Positions 53,101 to 63,678 of a DNA stretch of 64,000 nt are shown here, one piece after another. Every line of letters starts with the position of its first letter. The first letter of the stretch is position 1. The DNA is from Henricia sp. BOLD:AAB3569 (lineage: Eukaryota; Echinodermata; Asteroidea; Spinulosida; Echinasteridae). The position numbers were made by a program, and so were the translations under genes. Location of the stretch: contig JBBELK010000024.1 in assembly GCA_037783545.1 (NCBI GenBank), positions 2,232,001 through 2,296,000 on the forward strand. Direction: 5' to 3'. The notes beneath the pieces are model-generated. The model was not told the DNA's origin and did not search any database. It saw nothing but the letters and a program-made list of their open reading frames with translations.

Positions 53101-56100
53101 TGTAAAAGCTAATATTTTCGCGTACAGATATTTTCGCGCATTTCAACATTTTCGCGAGTTGTTATTTTCGCGGATGGAAATTATGTCACATTAACAGGGA
53201 TCGCCACAATTGTTGCAAACAATATTTTCGCGGGTTGTTATTTTCGCGGGCTCTGTCTGGTGCGCGAAATGCGCGAAAATAAAACCACCGCGAATATTTC
53301 AGCTTTTACAGTATTATACTGATAAATACGAACCCTCTCAATCTCGAGTGTTCTGATGGTCCAGGATGGTTTGGTCACGGTGTTGATGTGTGAAACAGTG
53401 ATGTCACCAAACGTTGTCTGGTTGTTATCATTGGGCCAATACTGCTCCGACTTCACCTGTTGAAATTACATTAAAATATCATTAAATGTACTGAATGAGA
53501 GATGATGTCGACAATGTAAACAAAACCACGATGCGCATGGGTTCGTGGGATTGATTGGAGTACTTTAATGAAATGGCCTATGGGGTATAGCATTGGTCTG
53601 TGTATTCAAAGTGCTATAGCGCTTCGCTACTGTACACAAAGGTTACAAAAAAATACTCCAGAGACTCTTCGGATGTGGCTCTGGTGCTAGGGGCTAACTG
53701 CATCCCACTCAGTGTAAGAGCGTGATAAAAACTACAGTGAGTTTGACGTACTCAACACAAAACAAATAAACACCGGTTGGGCAAGTGCTTCATTTAATTA
53801 TTATTATTTCTTCTTTCTGGCATTCATACCAAGGATTCCTCAATAGTGCTCATTGCACTGTCACTCGCAAGCGTGAGGAAACTCATGAAGAATTAGAAAT
53901 GGCCAGAGACACCGGGGAATCCCCTTGCTCTTCACGAAAAAAATGCTCTGGGATCTTTAGAGTGCGTTACCGTTACCCAACACACTGGACCAACGGCTTT
54001 ACATCCCTTCCGAAGGATAGAGCAAGTGTGGTTGAGTGCCTTGCCCAAGGGCACAGGTACCGCAGCCAGATTCGAACCACTCGGCCACGGTACCCCATCA
54101 TGCGTTGCACAGAGAGGTATTGTTAATTCATAAAAACTATGCACACAATAAACTATACATGGATTTTGAAGTTTTTCTAAAGCATTGACGCATCCATGTA
54201 TGTAGATAAAATTACTGTAGACAAGTTTACTAACACTCTTCTTTAGACATGTTATGCCCTTAAGCGGCGTTCACATTATTGCGGAAAAAATGTCTTGCGC
54301 GCGTGCACCTCTGTGCCATAGGTTTCCGCAACGCGCAACACGAATAAAGTGCGCAGCAAATTTGTTGAACTTTGTGGAACGTTGAAGCCAATGGTGGTCT
54401 ATGTATCACGGAGAACCAAGTGGAATTTTGCATTTTGAAAAGACCGGCGACTCGAACATCATACAAAGCACCAGTGTGATTTTTCCGTGATAATGTGAAC
54501 TTAGCATTATTACAGGAATCTGTAAAACGTTTTATCTTGAAAATGCTGTACACTACTCCCAATAAGTCAGGGATATTGGTATGTTCTCAATTTTGGAATC
54601 TTTTTTCAAATGACTGTTTTCACCTATTCCTGTGACAAGGTGTGTCTGTCATGCAGACACAATTGTCTAATCATATACATAAATCATTCAAGCGGAATGC
54701 ATACCCTCAATAAAATATCCCTAACCTATTGTGAGTTGTGTATTTCAACAAGAAATGACAGCTTGTCTTACCCTGCCATTCTCTATCAGATTGGTCACCA
54801 TCACAATTGAGGCAGTCTTCTGCTCCCAAATCATCAGCCAGAAATCGTCCAGTGTATTTGGCAGAGGACCTTGAGAAGCGATGTATTCGTTGTCCTTGTT
54901 CAGACCCTGGTCAATCAAGTCAAGACATTTTTATTTAATTGGTTCATGGAACTTTAGAGATCGTCTAAAGTTGTCGAAATTTTCACAGAACTACAAAGCG
55001 TAGGATCTAGGAAGGGGTGGGGGATAAGAGGGCCACATAGGACTTTACATGCATTGTAAAATGTTGACATTTCATGGTATTGAAACAAATTGATCAGTAG
55101 TATTTCAGGGGAGGCACGGGGATCTTGAAAAAACTATGGTCTGTAGAACCGTATAAATTTTGACAACTTTGGACGGCCCCTTATTTTGCAGCTTGTAGGA
55201 TGAATTGAATGAAGCTTACAAGTGTCTTCCTGTGCCCCACTGCCAATGGTGCCACCCACCTATGACTTCTCAAAGACTATAGCTCTTCAGACAAAACCAT
55301 TTCAGAGGAAGTTTACTACCATCATCATGTTTATATTATGTAAGTTATGTGTAAATCTGTGAACATTTCTGATTTTCGAGATACCAATCATGTGTTCTAC
55401 CTTTAATATTACAAGAATGTTTATCACAGCAGCCTGATGTAATGAGATATAATAAAACCACACTCACACTCAGGAAGTTTGCATTGACGTAATCAGAGCC
55501 GTCCATAGAAGTCATGAGCTGCACACGGGAATCATCATCTGTAAATATAAATAGGATTAAATTGTTATGACTTCATAATAACAATAATAATAATAAACTG
55601 CATTTATATAGCGCTTCCCACAGATGTCTAAAGGGCTTCACAAAGAAAAGCCTTTAGTTAATGAATTACTTAAAAAGGTGGGTTTTTAGTTCATTTTTGA
55701 ATTGATTTTCAGTAGGAGTAAGTCTGATGTGTTGCGGAAGTGAATTCCATATGGCTGGTGCTGAGGATGCAAAGGACCGATGACCGTACGACTTGGTTCG
55801 AGTTGTGGGTTGAGTAAGCTGGAGTGATGTACTGGATCGGAGAGTACGAGTAGGCTGGTAGACATGAACTTTAATAAGTCTTATGTTACTTTAACAAGTC
55901 TTATTTCAACAGCAAAATTTAAAACCCACATACAGGGAAACTACAAAATTATCCTGAGAATACAATTTTAGACTGTAAATTACTATTGTGTGAAGCATTA
56001 TGTGAAATCTGGGTACATGATTTATTGTCATTTAAAAAAATAAAATTTGTGCATCATTTTTTAGGGATGATCAGCTGCTAACCATCTTAACAAACACAAA

Positions 56101-57280
56101 ACTGTTTGCCAAAATACTGCTTCAAATTCATGTTTTTTCTTCTTTTAGGTATTGACCCCTTTTGAACACGTGCGAATACGCCATTTTGGGAGTCAAATAA
56201 TGCTGAGTCATTGTGGAAGCGATTACGCGGGCGTTGTGTGAGTCTCCGATGGGCGTAGCGCGATTTAATTCACCAATGGGAGCCTCAGCATTGCGCGTTA
56301 CGCGCGCTATGGACACACACAACGCGCACGCACATTGCTTCCAGAAAGACGCGGCATTATTTGACTCCCAAAATGACGTCATTGGCACGAGCTCAATACA
56401 TCCATGGTAGCGTTCATTCCATGACCTGATAACAACTCTCCAATATCTATGAAAGATTTGCAGTCAAGTCAGGGAACAAGACAACAAGCACCCTCCCCAC
56501 TTTTCCCAACATCTGTGAACATAAAACCTTAAAAAACATCTTAGCATTAACCCCTAAATCCACCGAATTGTGAAATTAACAAAATTCTTTTCCCCGGTGA
56601 TACAAATTTATGCCAAGAGCAAATGCAGCTAAAAGCATAGAGTGGAAAACATAGGGCAGTTTTCTCCTGCCATACATGTTTACTGACTGCGTACATGGCA
56701 CACAAGACTATTTTGTCAATTTTTGGAATGACATCTTACTTGGCAAAATGTTGCGGTAGCGATTCTTAGCCATATTATCAGGAAACTTTGACACTTTACG
56801 AGACTCGCTGGCTCCCTTGTCTTTCAAATCCTGTTAAATAGCAAACAAAAATATCACAATGTCTGAATAATAATAATAAATGATAATAATAACACAAATA
56901 ATAATGGTGGATTCTTGTGTAGCACACATGTCTACGTAGGCCGAGTGGTTAGGGCCATTGACTCGCCGCAATCATGGGTGAAAACTTGGGGTTGCGGGTT
57001 CGAATCCGGGTTTGAATCCGGCTGCGGTACCTGTGCCCTTGGGCAAGGCACTCAACCACACTTGTTCCATCCTTCGGAAGGGATGTAAAGCCGTTGGTCC
57101 AGTGTGTTAGGTAATGGTAACACACTCTAAAGATCCCAGAGCATTCTTTCGTGAAGAGCAAGGGGATTCCCCGGTGTCTCTGGCCATTTATAATTCTAAT
57201 TCTTCATGGGTTTCCTCACGCTTACGAGTGACAGTGCAATGAGCACTATTGAGGAATCCTTGGTATGAATACCAGAAAGA

Positions 57281-57316
<36 letters not shown>

Positions 57317-60300
57317 CACAGTTTGTTAAGTATGAATTGTAGTACATGAATTGTAGTAATAAATTGTAGTACAGTTCTAACCAATGACTTTTAATTCCAG
57401 AAATAAAATGTAACAATGCATTATTTTTTACTGTACTCAGCTGCAATTTGTTTCTGACTGCTTTATTCCAAAATTAACTTAATTTTTAAAAATTCTCTAA
57501 GAATTATGAAGTATTAACCAACCTCATACTCCTGGGTGAAGAGACGATTGTTGTTAGCTGACAATCGAGCAACATGCTGAGCAAATTTGTTGATTGGAAT
57601 TGGCCTGAAATTGACAAATAAACACGAAATAAAACAATCTTTTGAACAAAAGAAAGAAAATACTTTAATCAATTCGATACAAATGTGGACCAATGTCTGA
57701 GTTTGGGAAATCTGGATGCAGTGAAAAGCAATTTGGCTCAACCGGGATTCAAACCGCGGACCTTCTGCTTAACGTGCAGATGCCCTACCAATTGAGCTAT
57801 GAAGCCAACTGGTGGTTTCGAATCACGGTAGTGCAGTTGTTCCTCACTGATTGGGATTGGCTATCACTTGAGCTTAGCAAGCCCTACAGAGAGATAACCA
57901 CCCCTCCCAGAGATCACTTAAGATACGCCCCAAACCCCTGCCTGGCTTGCACCAATTATTAAGTATGAATAAGTGATTATTTCCAGGGAAATATACTTAT
58001 TCATACATACTTCAATCAATTAAAATTAGACGAAAACCTAAAAAATTTTTGCCATATTCATGGAATTTTATAATTATTGCATCTATTAACATTTCAGAAT
58101 CGCCGGGTACTTCCTGGATTTGCTGAGATAATGGGAATTAAATTCTTCAAAAGACCGATTCACAATTCTGAATCCCAATCTATTTTAATCAACTCCAGAG
58201 GGGATTCTCACAAGTCTAATGCATAGTTTTGAGATTTCCCAATAGACCGTATTCCTGAACGCGGGAGGGCGTTCGAACAAGGTGATTTGGGGGAAAATGT
58301 CCATAGACGACAGTAGAAAAGTGGGGGTACGTTCATACGTACGTGGGGGAAAAGTCGCGTACGCGGAGCGCGCAGGCCTGTGGCGCGCGCACAGATTTCC
58401 ATTCACAATAAACGTTTGGAAGGCGTGTGCGCGTAGCGCGTTTTGTGTTCGAACATAACGCACGATAGGCGCGGATCACTTGACTAGCGCCCTCACGCGT
58501 TCAGGAATACGGCCTATTAACCCTGCCCACTTAGTTACTGTTGTTATGCCTCACAAGCCATCGCAAAAATGGCGACACACAATCCAGGAAGCAATGGGGA
58601 AAGCACAGATTCAATGGAGAAAACTCAAAGGTATTTATGTTTTAGTGTCGACAGTTATCGTAGCACACACTGATTAAACGACCAGTAATATAAGTATGTC
58701 ATATGTGACCCGGTACAACGTAATCAGGAATAAGTCGCAAATTGACTTTTTGAGATATGTACACGGTGAGAAAGGAAATTTCATAAGCTTTCTAATGATA
58801 CCTATCACAAGCATGTAGCTTGTTCGGTTCTATAGTTATGATCCGATAACGATGACAAGCCATCTGTTGTTTACCAAATCCACATTCCAAGAAAACCGGC
58901 CTTGAAATAAAATAGATACGTCACCGAAATTGTGAAATAATAAGCTTTCGGACGATACCAAATTCATTTATTCATTCATTCATTCAAATGTAGGGGGGTT
59001 CAATGAATAATAAGGGTGACAAAATGTATGGAAAATCAGTGTTATTCATAAGATTTTGATTACTTCCTAGAACAAAAGAACACGGACAATTCACACAAAT
59101 CATCTTTATTTTCATCTTTAAGTATCGTTTTTACAATAAACACATTAATGACGGTAATCTATGACAACTACACTTCCTCAAAGTACCAAAACAAGAAAAT
59201 CGACTTTGTTCACGATTTTACCCACATACCCAATTGACTGGGCCATTACTCGTAACGGCATCAGCGACTTATTCCCGATTACGTTGTACCGGTCACATAT
59301 ATTAATTAATAAAATATGCCCTTTCTTGCCTTTGAACAGTGAATAACTTGACATTAAAACCAAAATTCACTTAGAGCGATTGCATACAAGCAATACGCAT
59401 TTACAAGCACGCGTATCTGTTGTGACCGATATGCAAATGCACCGTTTGCGTAGCTCTGTTGTGATTGGTCATATACGGTCAGACGGGTTTGCCTTGATCG
59501 ACATGTCGGAACTATGCATTGATTGAGTGACTGATTACCCACCTGCTAGTTGAACTCTGCATTGTGAGGTTCGTCTCATATGGATTCTCCTTCGGCATCA
59601 TTGTTCTTACTGGCTGCGGATCGACTGGTACTAAGACATTTTTATCCTCATACATCGCATTGCTTGAAGGATCGCCGCAGCTTTAACAAACAACAAAAAA
59701 TACTCCAAATTAACTCCTTTTTCTATGTCCGTCACCCATTACAAGGCCCATGGGCCACTTCAAGGTAAGGACAACCAAAGGCAAGTGCATAGAAACCAAC
59801 CCCTCACACAAAAACAAGACTGGTTTTACCAGTTTTCTTCATGATGACAATTATTTAATTTGAATATTTCTTGTTTTTATGAGTGTTTGCAGGGCCCCAA
59901 TGGAAACCAATTCTGTTTAACTGTTTGGGCACACCCTGGGTAAATGAATAAATAAATAAATACAAGTGTGGCTGAGAGGGGTAAACATTTCCTTTTGCAG
60001 TTTGACTTGCAAAACCCATAAATTATCAACTTTGATTCTCAAGCAATTTTATGGTTGAGAGTATCGGATCATGAAAATTTGTAAAAACTAGAGCATGATG
60101 AGTAACCAAAGTATGCAATAACAGGACTGAGCAAAATACATACAGTAAATATTTGTAAGATTCCAAAATGACACAAATACACTACTCACAATAAGTTAGG
60201 GATATTGGTACGTTGTCAATTTTGGAATATTTTTTCACCTATTCCTGCGACAAGGTTGCATATTTTCAAGAATTAATTTCTTGTTGTTTACAGCGCCTTG

Positions 60301-63300
60301 ACCACCCTGCAGGGTGGATATGTGCGCTTTACAAATCTCATAATTATTATTATTAATAAGGTGTGTCTGTCATGCAGATACAATTGTCTAATCATGTACA
60401 AAATCATTCAAGCGGAATGCATACCCTCAATAAAATACATGCGTACACCCCACAATATCTCTAACTTATTGTGAGTATTAAACACAACATCTGGTATGGT
60501 GCCTGATCACCATTGAAATGAAACAACCAAACGTGGGATGAGAGAAAAATCGTAAGGGCCTTATCAGGATTCGAACCCGAGACCTCTGACTCACTAGGCA
60601 GATGCTCTACCAGCTGAGCTATAAGGTTGATATAATCCCTCAATTGTCTTGGCAAATTATACACTGCTACTACATTCAATCAGGAAAGGACAATAAATTG
60701 TATTCGATATTCAAATTCCAGAGGCAAGAGCTCACTAAAGTTAAGAGCGAATCAACTCACCATCCTCGGCCAATGCAACAGAAGATAATAAGTAAAACAA
60801 TGACGACAACGATGATGCCAACGAGTGGATAGATGAACCACATCACATCAAAACCTGTCAGAAAGACAACCACTTAATAAATCAATCCTACAAGCAACTG
60901 GGTAGATGCTGCTGAATTAGCTTAATCACGCAAAGAGCAAATTTGATTTATGTCCATAGTTAACCAATGGTCAAACATCCCTCTGGCACTGAACACACAT
61001 GTGCACTGAACACACATCGTCGCAAAGCTGACATAGTGACGAATGTGCAATGGCTTTAACACTGCACATTGGTCACTATGTCAGCTTTGCGACGACATGT
61101 GCACTGCACACACATGTGCACTGAACACACATGTGCACTGAACACACATGTGCACTAACTAAGTGCAAATGCCTTTGGTTAGTCAACTGGTTCCACGCAA
61201 AATGCTGCATCAACTCAATACTTGATGGGGACCAGTGACCGTGCCCTGTGGGCTGGTTCCAAATTGTCGACCAGACATGACTAACCATCGTTGACTAGAC
61301 TGCGTTCAGTTGAAAATAGTATAGTAAATAGTATACAAATAATGAATGTTTATGAATTCAATGGTACGAATATTTCAATATATATTGAAAGATGGAATGT
61401 TCCTTTCAACGAATAAAAATATTCGTTCCATTGAACGAATGAAAAACATTCATTAGTTATAACGCTTAAACATCTGACAGCCTGAGATTATGAAAAAAAG
61501 TACCCTTACATCCCTCGCATCACAATGACTGAATACGACTCATCTACCACACGCGCGTCTTACGCAAATGCGTCTGATTTAGCGTCGTGCAATGTCACGC
61601 GCGTATTCGAACACGTGCTTGCAGTAAAAAAACGCATGCAGTGCAATGGAAACGGGCGCGCCAGGCAATGGAAAAATCGTACGGAACAAAATTGTACGGT
61701 TGGTGACGTAGCATTGAATGGTTAAATTATTTAACGCCATGTGACCTGCTATCGTCGAATCAAATGACAGGGATCTACTTGGCCATTGTATAATAAAGTA
61801 TAGGTCACTATGGTTGTGAATCGAACTTGCTCTAATCTATCACAAAATCCTTTTTAATTTGTGGACTGCACTTTTTGCACTGACAATAAACATTTTCAAG
61901 TATATGACAAGTATATGACAAGTATATGACAAGTATATGACAAGTATATGACAAGTATATGACAAGTATATGACAAGTATATGACAAGTATATGACAAGT
62001 ATATGACAAGTATATGACAAGTATATGACAAGTATATGACAAGTATATGACAGCTTATGACAGTTTATGACAAGTATATGACAGTTAATAAACTATTCAA
62101 TGTTCTTGTAGTAACTAAACAACACTTACCAGTTGAAATTGGATCCGACCATTGTGTGTCAGTGAAGGTTCCATCTGCACCATAAGCACGCACAGCAATG
62201 CTGAAGGTTTGGTAAAAAAGAACAAGGCTTGAGCACCTATAAATCATTGTAAATGTGTTTTTTGCTTAAAGTTTTCATTCTGATGCTGGGCCAGAGGTGT
62301 TGTTTAATTTGCAATGCATCCATAAACACCGGCAACAATGCGCCCAAAACCACCCTGCAGCTTTCTGCTCAAAGTGCCCCAAACCGCCCATGGTTGAACT
62401 CAGTGTAATTAAAGTTTCTGAAAACACCCCTATAATTGACAGACATGTACCACTCATAGCTTAAATCATTCTCTTTTAAATCTCATTCAGTAAAGGCAGC
62501 TGTTACTGGATAAGGATTATTACTTAACATTACCAAGACACACAGGCGCGGATCCAGAGGGGGGGTTTTGGGGCTCAAAACCCCTCCCTGCTCCGACACC
62601 AACAAATATAATGTAATGCATTTTTTATGGTGGCAAAACCCCCTCCTGGAAAAATTCCTGGATCCGCCCCTGACACATTACTTGTGACCAGTTAGTGCTA
62701 TTGGGTTGTTAACTGGCATTTAAATGAATTGCAAACCTGTTGATTGAACTGAATTTTCTGAATGAAGTATGCACTTACGCATAAGTTGAGTATGGCTGAA
62801 GAGGTCCATTACAGTACACATTCTGCAATGAGGAATCGCACTTGGTATCCGCACCAGCGATAAAGTCAACAGTCGTATCAACAGTCTGACGTTTCCTGCG
62901 ATTTGCTACATTGATGAAGGGGTTGTATAAATCGTCCGAGGCTCGGTATGGGAGCCAGGGGTCGGAACCTTGTACAGATGCCCAGGTACGCTCGGGGGAC
63001 GGAACCGTGGGAATTGGGATGGTTGAGGAGGCTGTTAACATAACAAAGATATGTGAATGTGTTAGCAAAAACCTAGGCAAAGTCAAAATCTTCAGGAATA
63101 CAGTAGAGTATTTTGTGAACGTGGCCTCAAAATTGTGAAAATTTCTCGGAATTTTACCGAGATTTGACCTCCAATTCAATCTGGACGTCAGAGCATTTAC
63201 ATCAAGGAATGTTCTCTTTTTTCCCCAGATTTTTTAAGACATAAGTATTTTTGAAAAGGAGCATAGAGAGAAAATTAAGAGTTAAAACTACAGTCCGAAT

Positions 63301-63532
63301 CTAAATTCATTTTTATTGACTTTGAACTTTAAATTACTCAAAAATATGTTTTAGTTATCAAGAGAATTATGAGATTTACCTCCATTTTCCAACTCTGCAA
63401 CCAAGATTGCATAGTAAATAATGGGCCCGTATTCCTGGCTAAACATGGTGCTTGTCAGTGCCACAGTGATGGTACGACCAGTAGGATCCTTAGCAGATGA
63501 CGGTGTTGTCTTATGGTTAGTTGGTGGAGGTG
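50084..63532 (-). CDS. Receptor-type protein tyrosine phosphatase, R3-like, 5' end outside window
   Basis: Exons in transcript order: 63532-63380, 63031-62779, 62200-62130, 60854-60761, 59680-59543, 57604-57523, 56830-56740, 55538-55468, 54906-54772, 53456-53334, 52935-52787, 52097-51959, 51165-51093, 50169-50084. All phases join; 551 residues and a TAA are visible. Seen: membrane-proximal ectodomain with [13 protein letters not shown] and YCNGPL motifs, a basic RRKR site, one membrane segment, and one phosphatase domain with [49 protein letters not shown] and QYIFIH. Known: such receptors remove phosphate from tyrosines at the inner membrane. The ectodomain motifs and single catalytic domain fit R3 receptors (PTPRB/PTPRJ/PTPRQ/PTPRO kin). 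Odd: Gly replaces Pro in the WPD loop; the acid Asp is kept. Upstream exons must lie beyond 64000. Likely an active phosphatase, perhaps with altered loop kinetics. Confidence 0.95.
50441..50663. mobile_element. Mutator-like MITE with target duplication
   Basis: Inverted ends of about 34 bp (GAGAGGCTATAAGCCAGGCA... and complement). AAATTCACAC directly flanks it on both sides (50431-50440 and 50664-50673). The 9-10-bp duplication fits Mutator-type elements. Lies in the last PTPR intron. Confidence 0.9.
50708..51016. mobile_element. TA-flanked MITE, AATAGACCTTTATCACGGTG type, copy 2
   Basis: Reverse-complement copy of 34810-35097, with GGAAGATGGCCGCACCGTG at the right end and a slightly deleted left end. 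Lies in the last PTPR intron. Confidence 0.92.
51093..51165 (-). CDS. R3-like PTPR exon: Q-loop and last helix
   Basis: [14 protein letters not shown] is the standard end of a PTP domain. The conserved Gln that orders the hydrolytic water is the Q of VQTE in the previous exon. Confidence 0.95.
51227..51761. mobile_element. TTAA-type MITE, family E
   Basis: TTAAAGGCCCAGTGTATCAT at the left, ATCTACAGGGCCTTTAA at the right; about 530 bp. ATTTGCAATGACCCC inside is shared with family A. Confidence 0.8.
51763..51882. mobile_element. Short relative of the 16176-16773 MITE
   Basis: CTGGGGCCGATTTCACAAAT at the left, TGTGAAATGGATCCCTGG at the right, abutting the family E element. Confidence 0.7.
51959..52097 (-). 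CDS. R3-like PTPR exon: phosphate-binding loop
   Basis: Completes [12 protein letters not shown] (the P-loop with the invariant Arg), then LDILLRSL and [12 protein letters not shown]. The P-loop is split by an intron right after its Cys. Confidence 0.97.
52222..52401 (-). mobile_element. tRNA-derived SINE related to families 1 and 2
   Basis: The minus strand has CCCAGCGGTCTAGTGCGTC (A-box) and GGGTTTGATGCC (B-box), then the family 1 type body (GGCCAGAGACACC on the plus strand). Lies between PTPR exons. Confidence 0.75.
52787..52935 (-). CDS. R3-like PTPR exon: WPD loop and catalytic Cys
   Basis: [19 protein letters not shown]: the general-acid loop reads WGD (codons 52885-52893) instead of WPD. 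The exon ends AVVVHC plus AG, so the catalytic Cys (52789-52791) is its last complete codon. Confidence 0.96.
53098..53313. mobile_element. MITE with TATTTTCGCG subterminal repeats
   Basis: TACTGTAAAAGCTAATATTT at the left, AATATTTCAGCTTTTACAGT at the right. ATTTTCGCG occurs at least five times plus complements. The right end lies 20 bp from a PTPR exon. Confidence 0.9.
53334..53456 (-). CDS. R3-like PTPR exon: SEQYWP
   Basis: [19 protein letters not shown] is the PTP EQYWP segment. Donor |gttcgt is a weaker GT site than its neighbours. Confidence 0.94.
53796..54095 (-). mobile_element. tRNA-derived SINE, family 1, copy 3
   Basis: Inverted copy: ATT-rich tail, CTGGCATTCATACCAAGGAT, body, then a shortened tRNA head (GATTCGAACCACTCGGCCAC) with the middle of the head deleted. 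Confidence 0.9.
54260..54504. mobile_element. MITE with GTTCACATTAT ends
   Basis: GTTCACATTATTGCGGAAAA and TTTTTCCGTGATAATGTGAA are inverted; CpG-rich interior. Confidence 0.8.
54549..54742. mobile_element. Mariner-like MITE, copy 2
   Basis: TACACTACTCCCAATAAGTC at the left, TAACCTATTGTGAGTTGTGT at the right. Body matches 28633-28842 in inverse orientation. Confidence 0.9.
54772..54906 (-). CDS. R3-like PTPR exon: YIASQGP motif
   Basis: [20 protein letters not shown] and [12 protein letters not shown] are among the most conserved PTP core segments. Confidence 0.97.
55383..55405. mobile_element. Single end of TTAA family A
   Basis: ACCAATCATGTGTTCTACCT then TTAA, identical to the end at 27819-27841; the other end is not recognised. 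Confidence 0.6.
55468..55538 (-). CDS. R3-like PTPR exon: DYVNANF motif
   Basis: DDSRVQLM and [12 protein letters not shown] match the PTP substrate-loop region. Confidence 0.95.
55577..55865 (-). mobile_element. SINE/LINE tail with TATATAGCGC motif
   Basis: AATAATAATAAACTGCATTT then ATATAGCGCTTCCCA is the complement of a common 3' tail, shared in part with 5654-6021. The remainder is unassigned. Confidence 0.6.
56181..56376. mobile_element. MITE with CCATTTTGGGAGTCAAATAA ends
   Basis: The left arm CCATTTTGGGAGTCAAATAA and right arm TTATTTGACTCCCAAAATG are inverted; CpG-rich interior with GCGCGTTACGCGCGC. Confidence 0.85.
56740..56830 (-). CDS. R3-like PTPR exon: NRY motif
   Basis: [15 protein letters not shown] is PTP motif 1, the phosphotyrosine recognition region. 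Confidence 0.95.
56934..57314 (+). mobile_element. tRNA-derived SINE, family 1, copy 4
   Basis: GGCCGAGTGGTTAGGGCCA head, B-box GGTTCGAATCC duplicated locally (57000-57025), body, CCTTGGTATGAATACCAGAA and a long (AAT)n tail. Antisense to the PTPR gene. Confidence 0.93.
57523..57604 (-). CDS. R3-like PTPR exon: start of phosphatase domain
   Basis: [15 protein letters not shown] and FTQEYE match the N-terminal helices of receptor PTP domains. Donor |gttggt. Confidence 0.93.
57734..57806 (-). pseudogene. tRNA-like sequence, probably a pseudogene
   Basis: 73 nt with a tRNA shape: GGCTTCA start, GCTCAATTGGTA D-arm, anticodon stem TCTGC/GCAGA around ACGTTAA (GTT, Asn by position, but C at position 33), GGTTTGAATCC. 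Mismatches in the T and acceptor stems argue against function. Confidence 0.55.
58241..58518. mobile_element. TA-flanked MITE, AATAGACCGTATTCCTGAAC type
   Basis: AATAGACCGTATTCCTGAAC with GCGGGAGGGCG, and at the right CGCGTTCAGGAATACGGCCT. CpG-rich interior. Lies in a PTPR intron. Confidence 0.9.
58519..59542. other. PTPR intron, mostly nothing recognised
   Basis: A short (TTCA)n run at 58966-58985; otherwise no feature seen. Confidence 0.4.
59543..59680 (-). CDS. R3-like PTPR exon: cytosolic juxtamembrane
   Basis: Hydrophilic 46-residue stretch with two tyrosines (AMYEDK, NPYETN). Weakly conserved region; assigned from exact phase match on both sides (TG|C and AG|G) and good splice sites. 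Confidence 0.82.
60179..60478. mobile_element. Mariner-like MITE, copy 3, split by an insertion
   Basis: TACACTACTCACAATAAGTT at the left, CTAACTTATTGTGAGTA at the right. The body is broken after CGACAAGGT by 60256-60360 and resumes with GTGTGTCTGTCATGCAG. Confidence 0.9.
60256..60360. mobile_element. SINE/LINE tail inserted in the mariner-like MITE
   Basis: TTACAGCGCCTTGACCACCC, GTGCGCTTTACAAATCTCAT and an (ATT)n tail, a retroelement 3' end. AAGGT on both sides looks like a short target duplication. Confidence 0.75.
60556..60628 (-). pseudogene. tRNA-like sequence, probably a pseudogene
   Basis: Minus strand: TAGCTCAGCTGGTAGAGC D-arm, GGTTCGAATCC T-loop and 5 of 7 acceptor pairs. The anticodon arm (CTAGTGA region, AGT by position) has an oversized loop. 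Confidence 0.55.
60761..60854 (-). CDS. R3-like PTPR exon: transmembrane segment
   Basis: About 22 hydrophobic residues ([20 protein letters not shown]) followed by Cys-Cys-Ile-Gly-Arg-Gly, a stop-transfer pattern. Confidence 0.93.
60988..61155. repeat. 17-bp minisatellite broken by a hairpin
   Basis: CACTGAACACACATGTG units on both sides of an inverted repeat: CGTCGCAAAGCTGACATAGT (61018) and its complement ending at about 61095. Confidence 0.9.
61898..62051. repeat. 11-bp minisatellite AAGTATATGAC, 14 units
   Basis: Fourteen near-perfect units, then related variants (AGCTTATGAC, AGTTTATGAC). Lies in a PTPR intron about 80 bp from an exon. Confidence 0.97.
62130..62200 (-). CDS. R3-like PTPR exon: end of ectodomain
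   Basis: Encodes [20 protein letters not shown], the closing strand of the membrane-proximal domain. Donor |gtaagt. Confidence 0.92.
62543..62672. mobile_element. hAT-like short MITE
   Basis: CAGGCGCGGATCCAGAGG at the left, CCTGGATCCGCCCCTG at the right (CAGGGGCGGATCCAGG-type ends), 130 bp. Confidence 0.8.
62779..63031 (-). CDS. R3-like PTPR exon: ectodomain with furin-like site
   Basis: Ser/Pro-rich linker, then NRRKRQ (62889-62900 encode RRKR), then [19 protein letters not shown], the membrane-proximal motif of R3 receptors. Frame is open for 84 residues and both splice sites are good. Confidence 0.9.
63380..63532 (-). CDS. R3-like PTPR exon: membrane-proximal ectodomain, part 1
   Basis: First PTPR exon visible. 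It begins in mid-codon, so an upstream exon is required. Pro-rich start, then [12 protein letters not shown] and [13 protein letters not shown], the pattern of the last fibronectin-like unit in R3 receptors. Donor |gtaaat. Confidence 0.85.
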
Positions 63533-63678
63533 CTTTAGATAGAGAAGAAAAGAACAAATATCAATGTTAACACCAGCACTTTCATGAAGGTTAACTAATG
63601 GTGTTGGATCTGGTTGGATTGAGATTTGTTTCAACACAACTATTTGTTAAACATGTGTATTAAAATAAATTATCAATT

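Noticed and set aside
57734..57806. Functional tRNA-Asn gene
   Set aside because: C at position 33 and mismatched T and acceptor stems; better explained as a tRNA-derived pseudogene.
60556..60628. Functional tRNA-Thr gene
   Set aside because: Anticodon arm does not close with a 7-nt loop and two acceptor pairs are missing.
61832..62031. Minus-strand frames of about 60 codons with [11 protein letters not shown] repeats
   Set aside because: Translation of the 11-bp minisatellite AAGTATATGAC.
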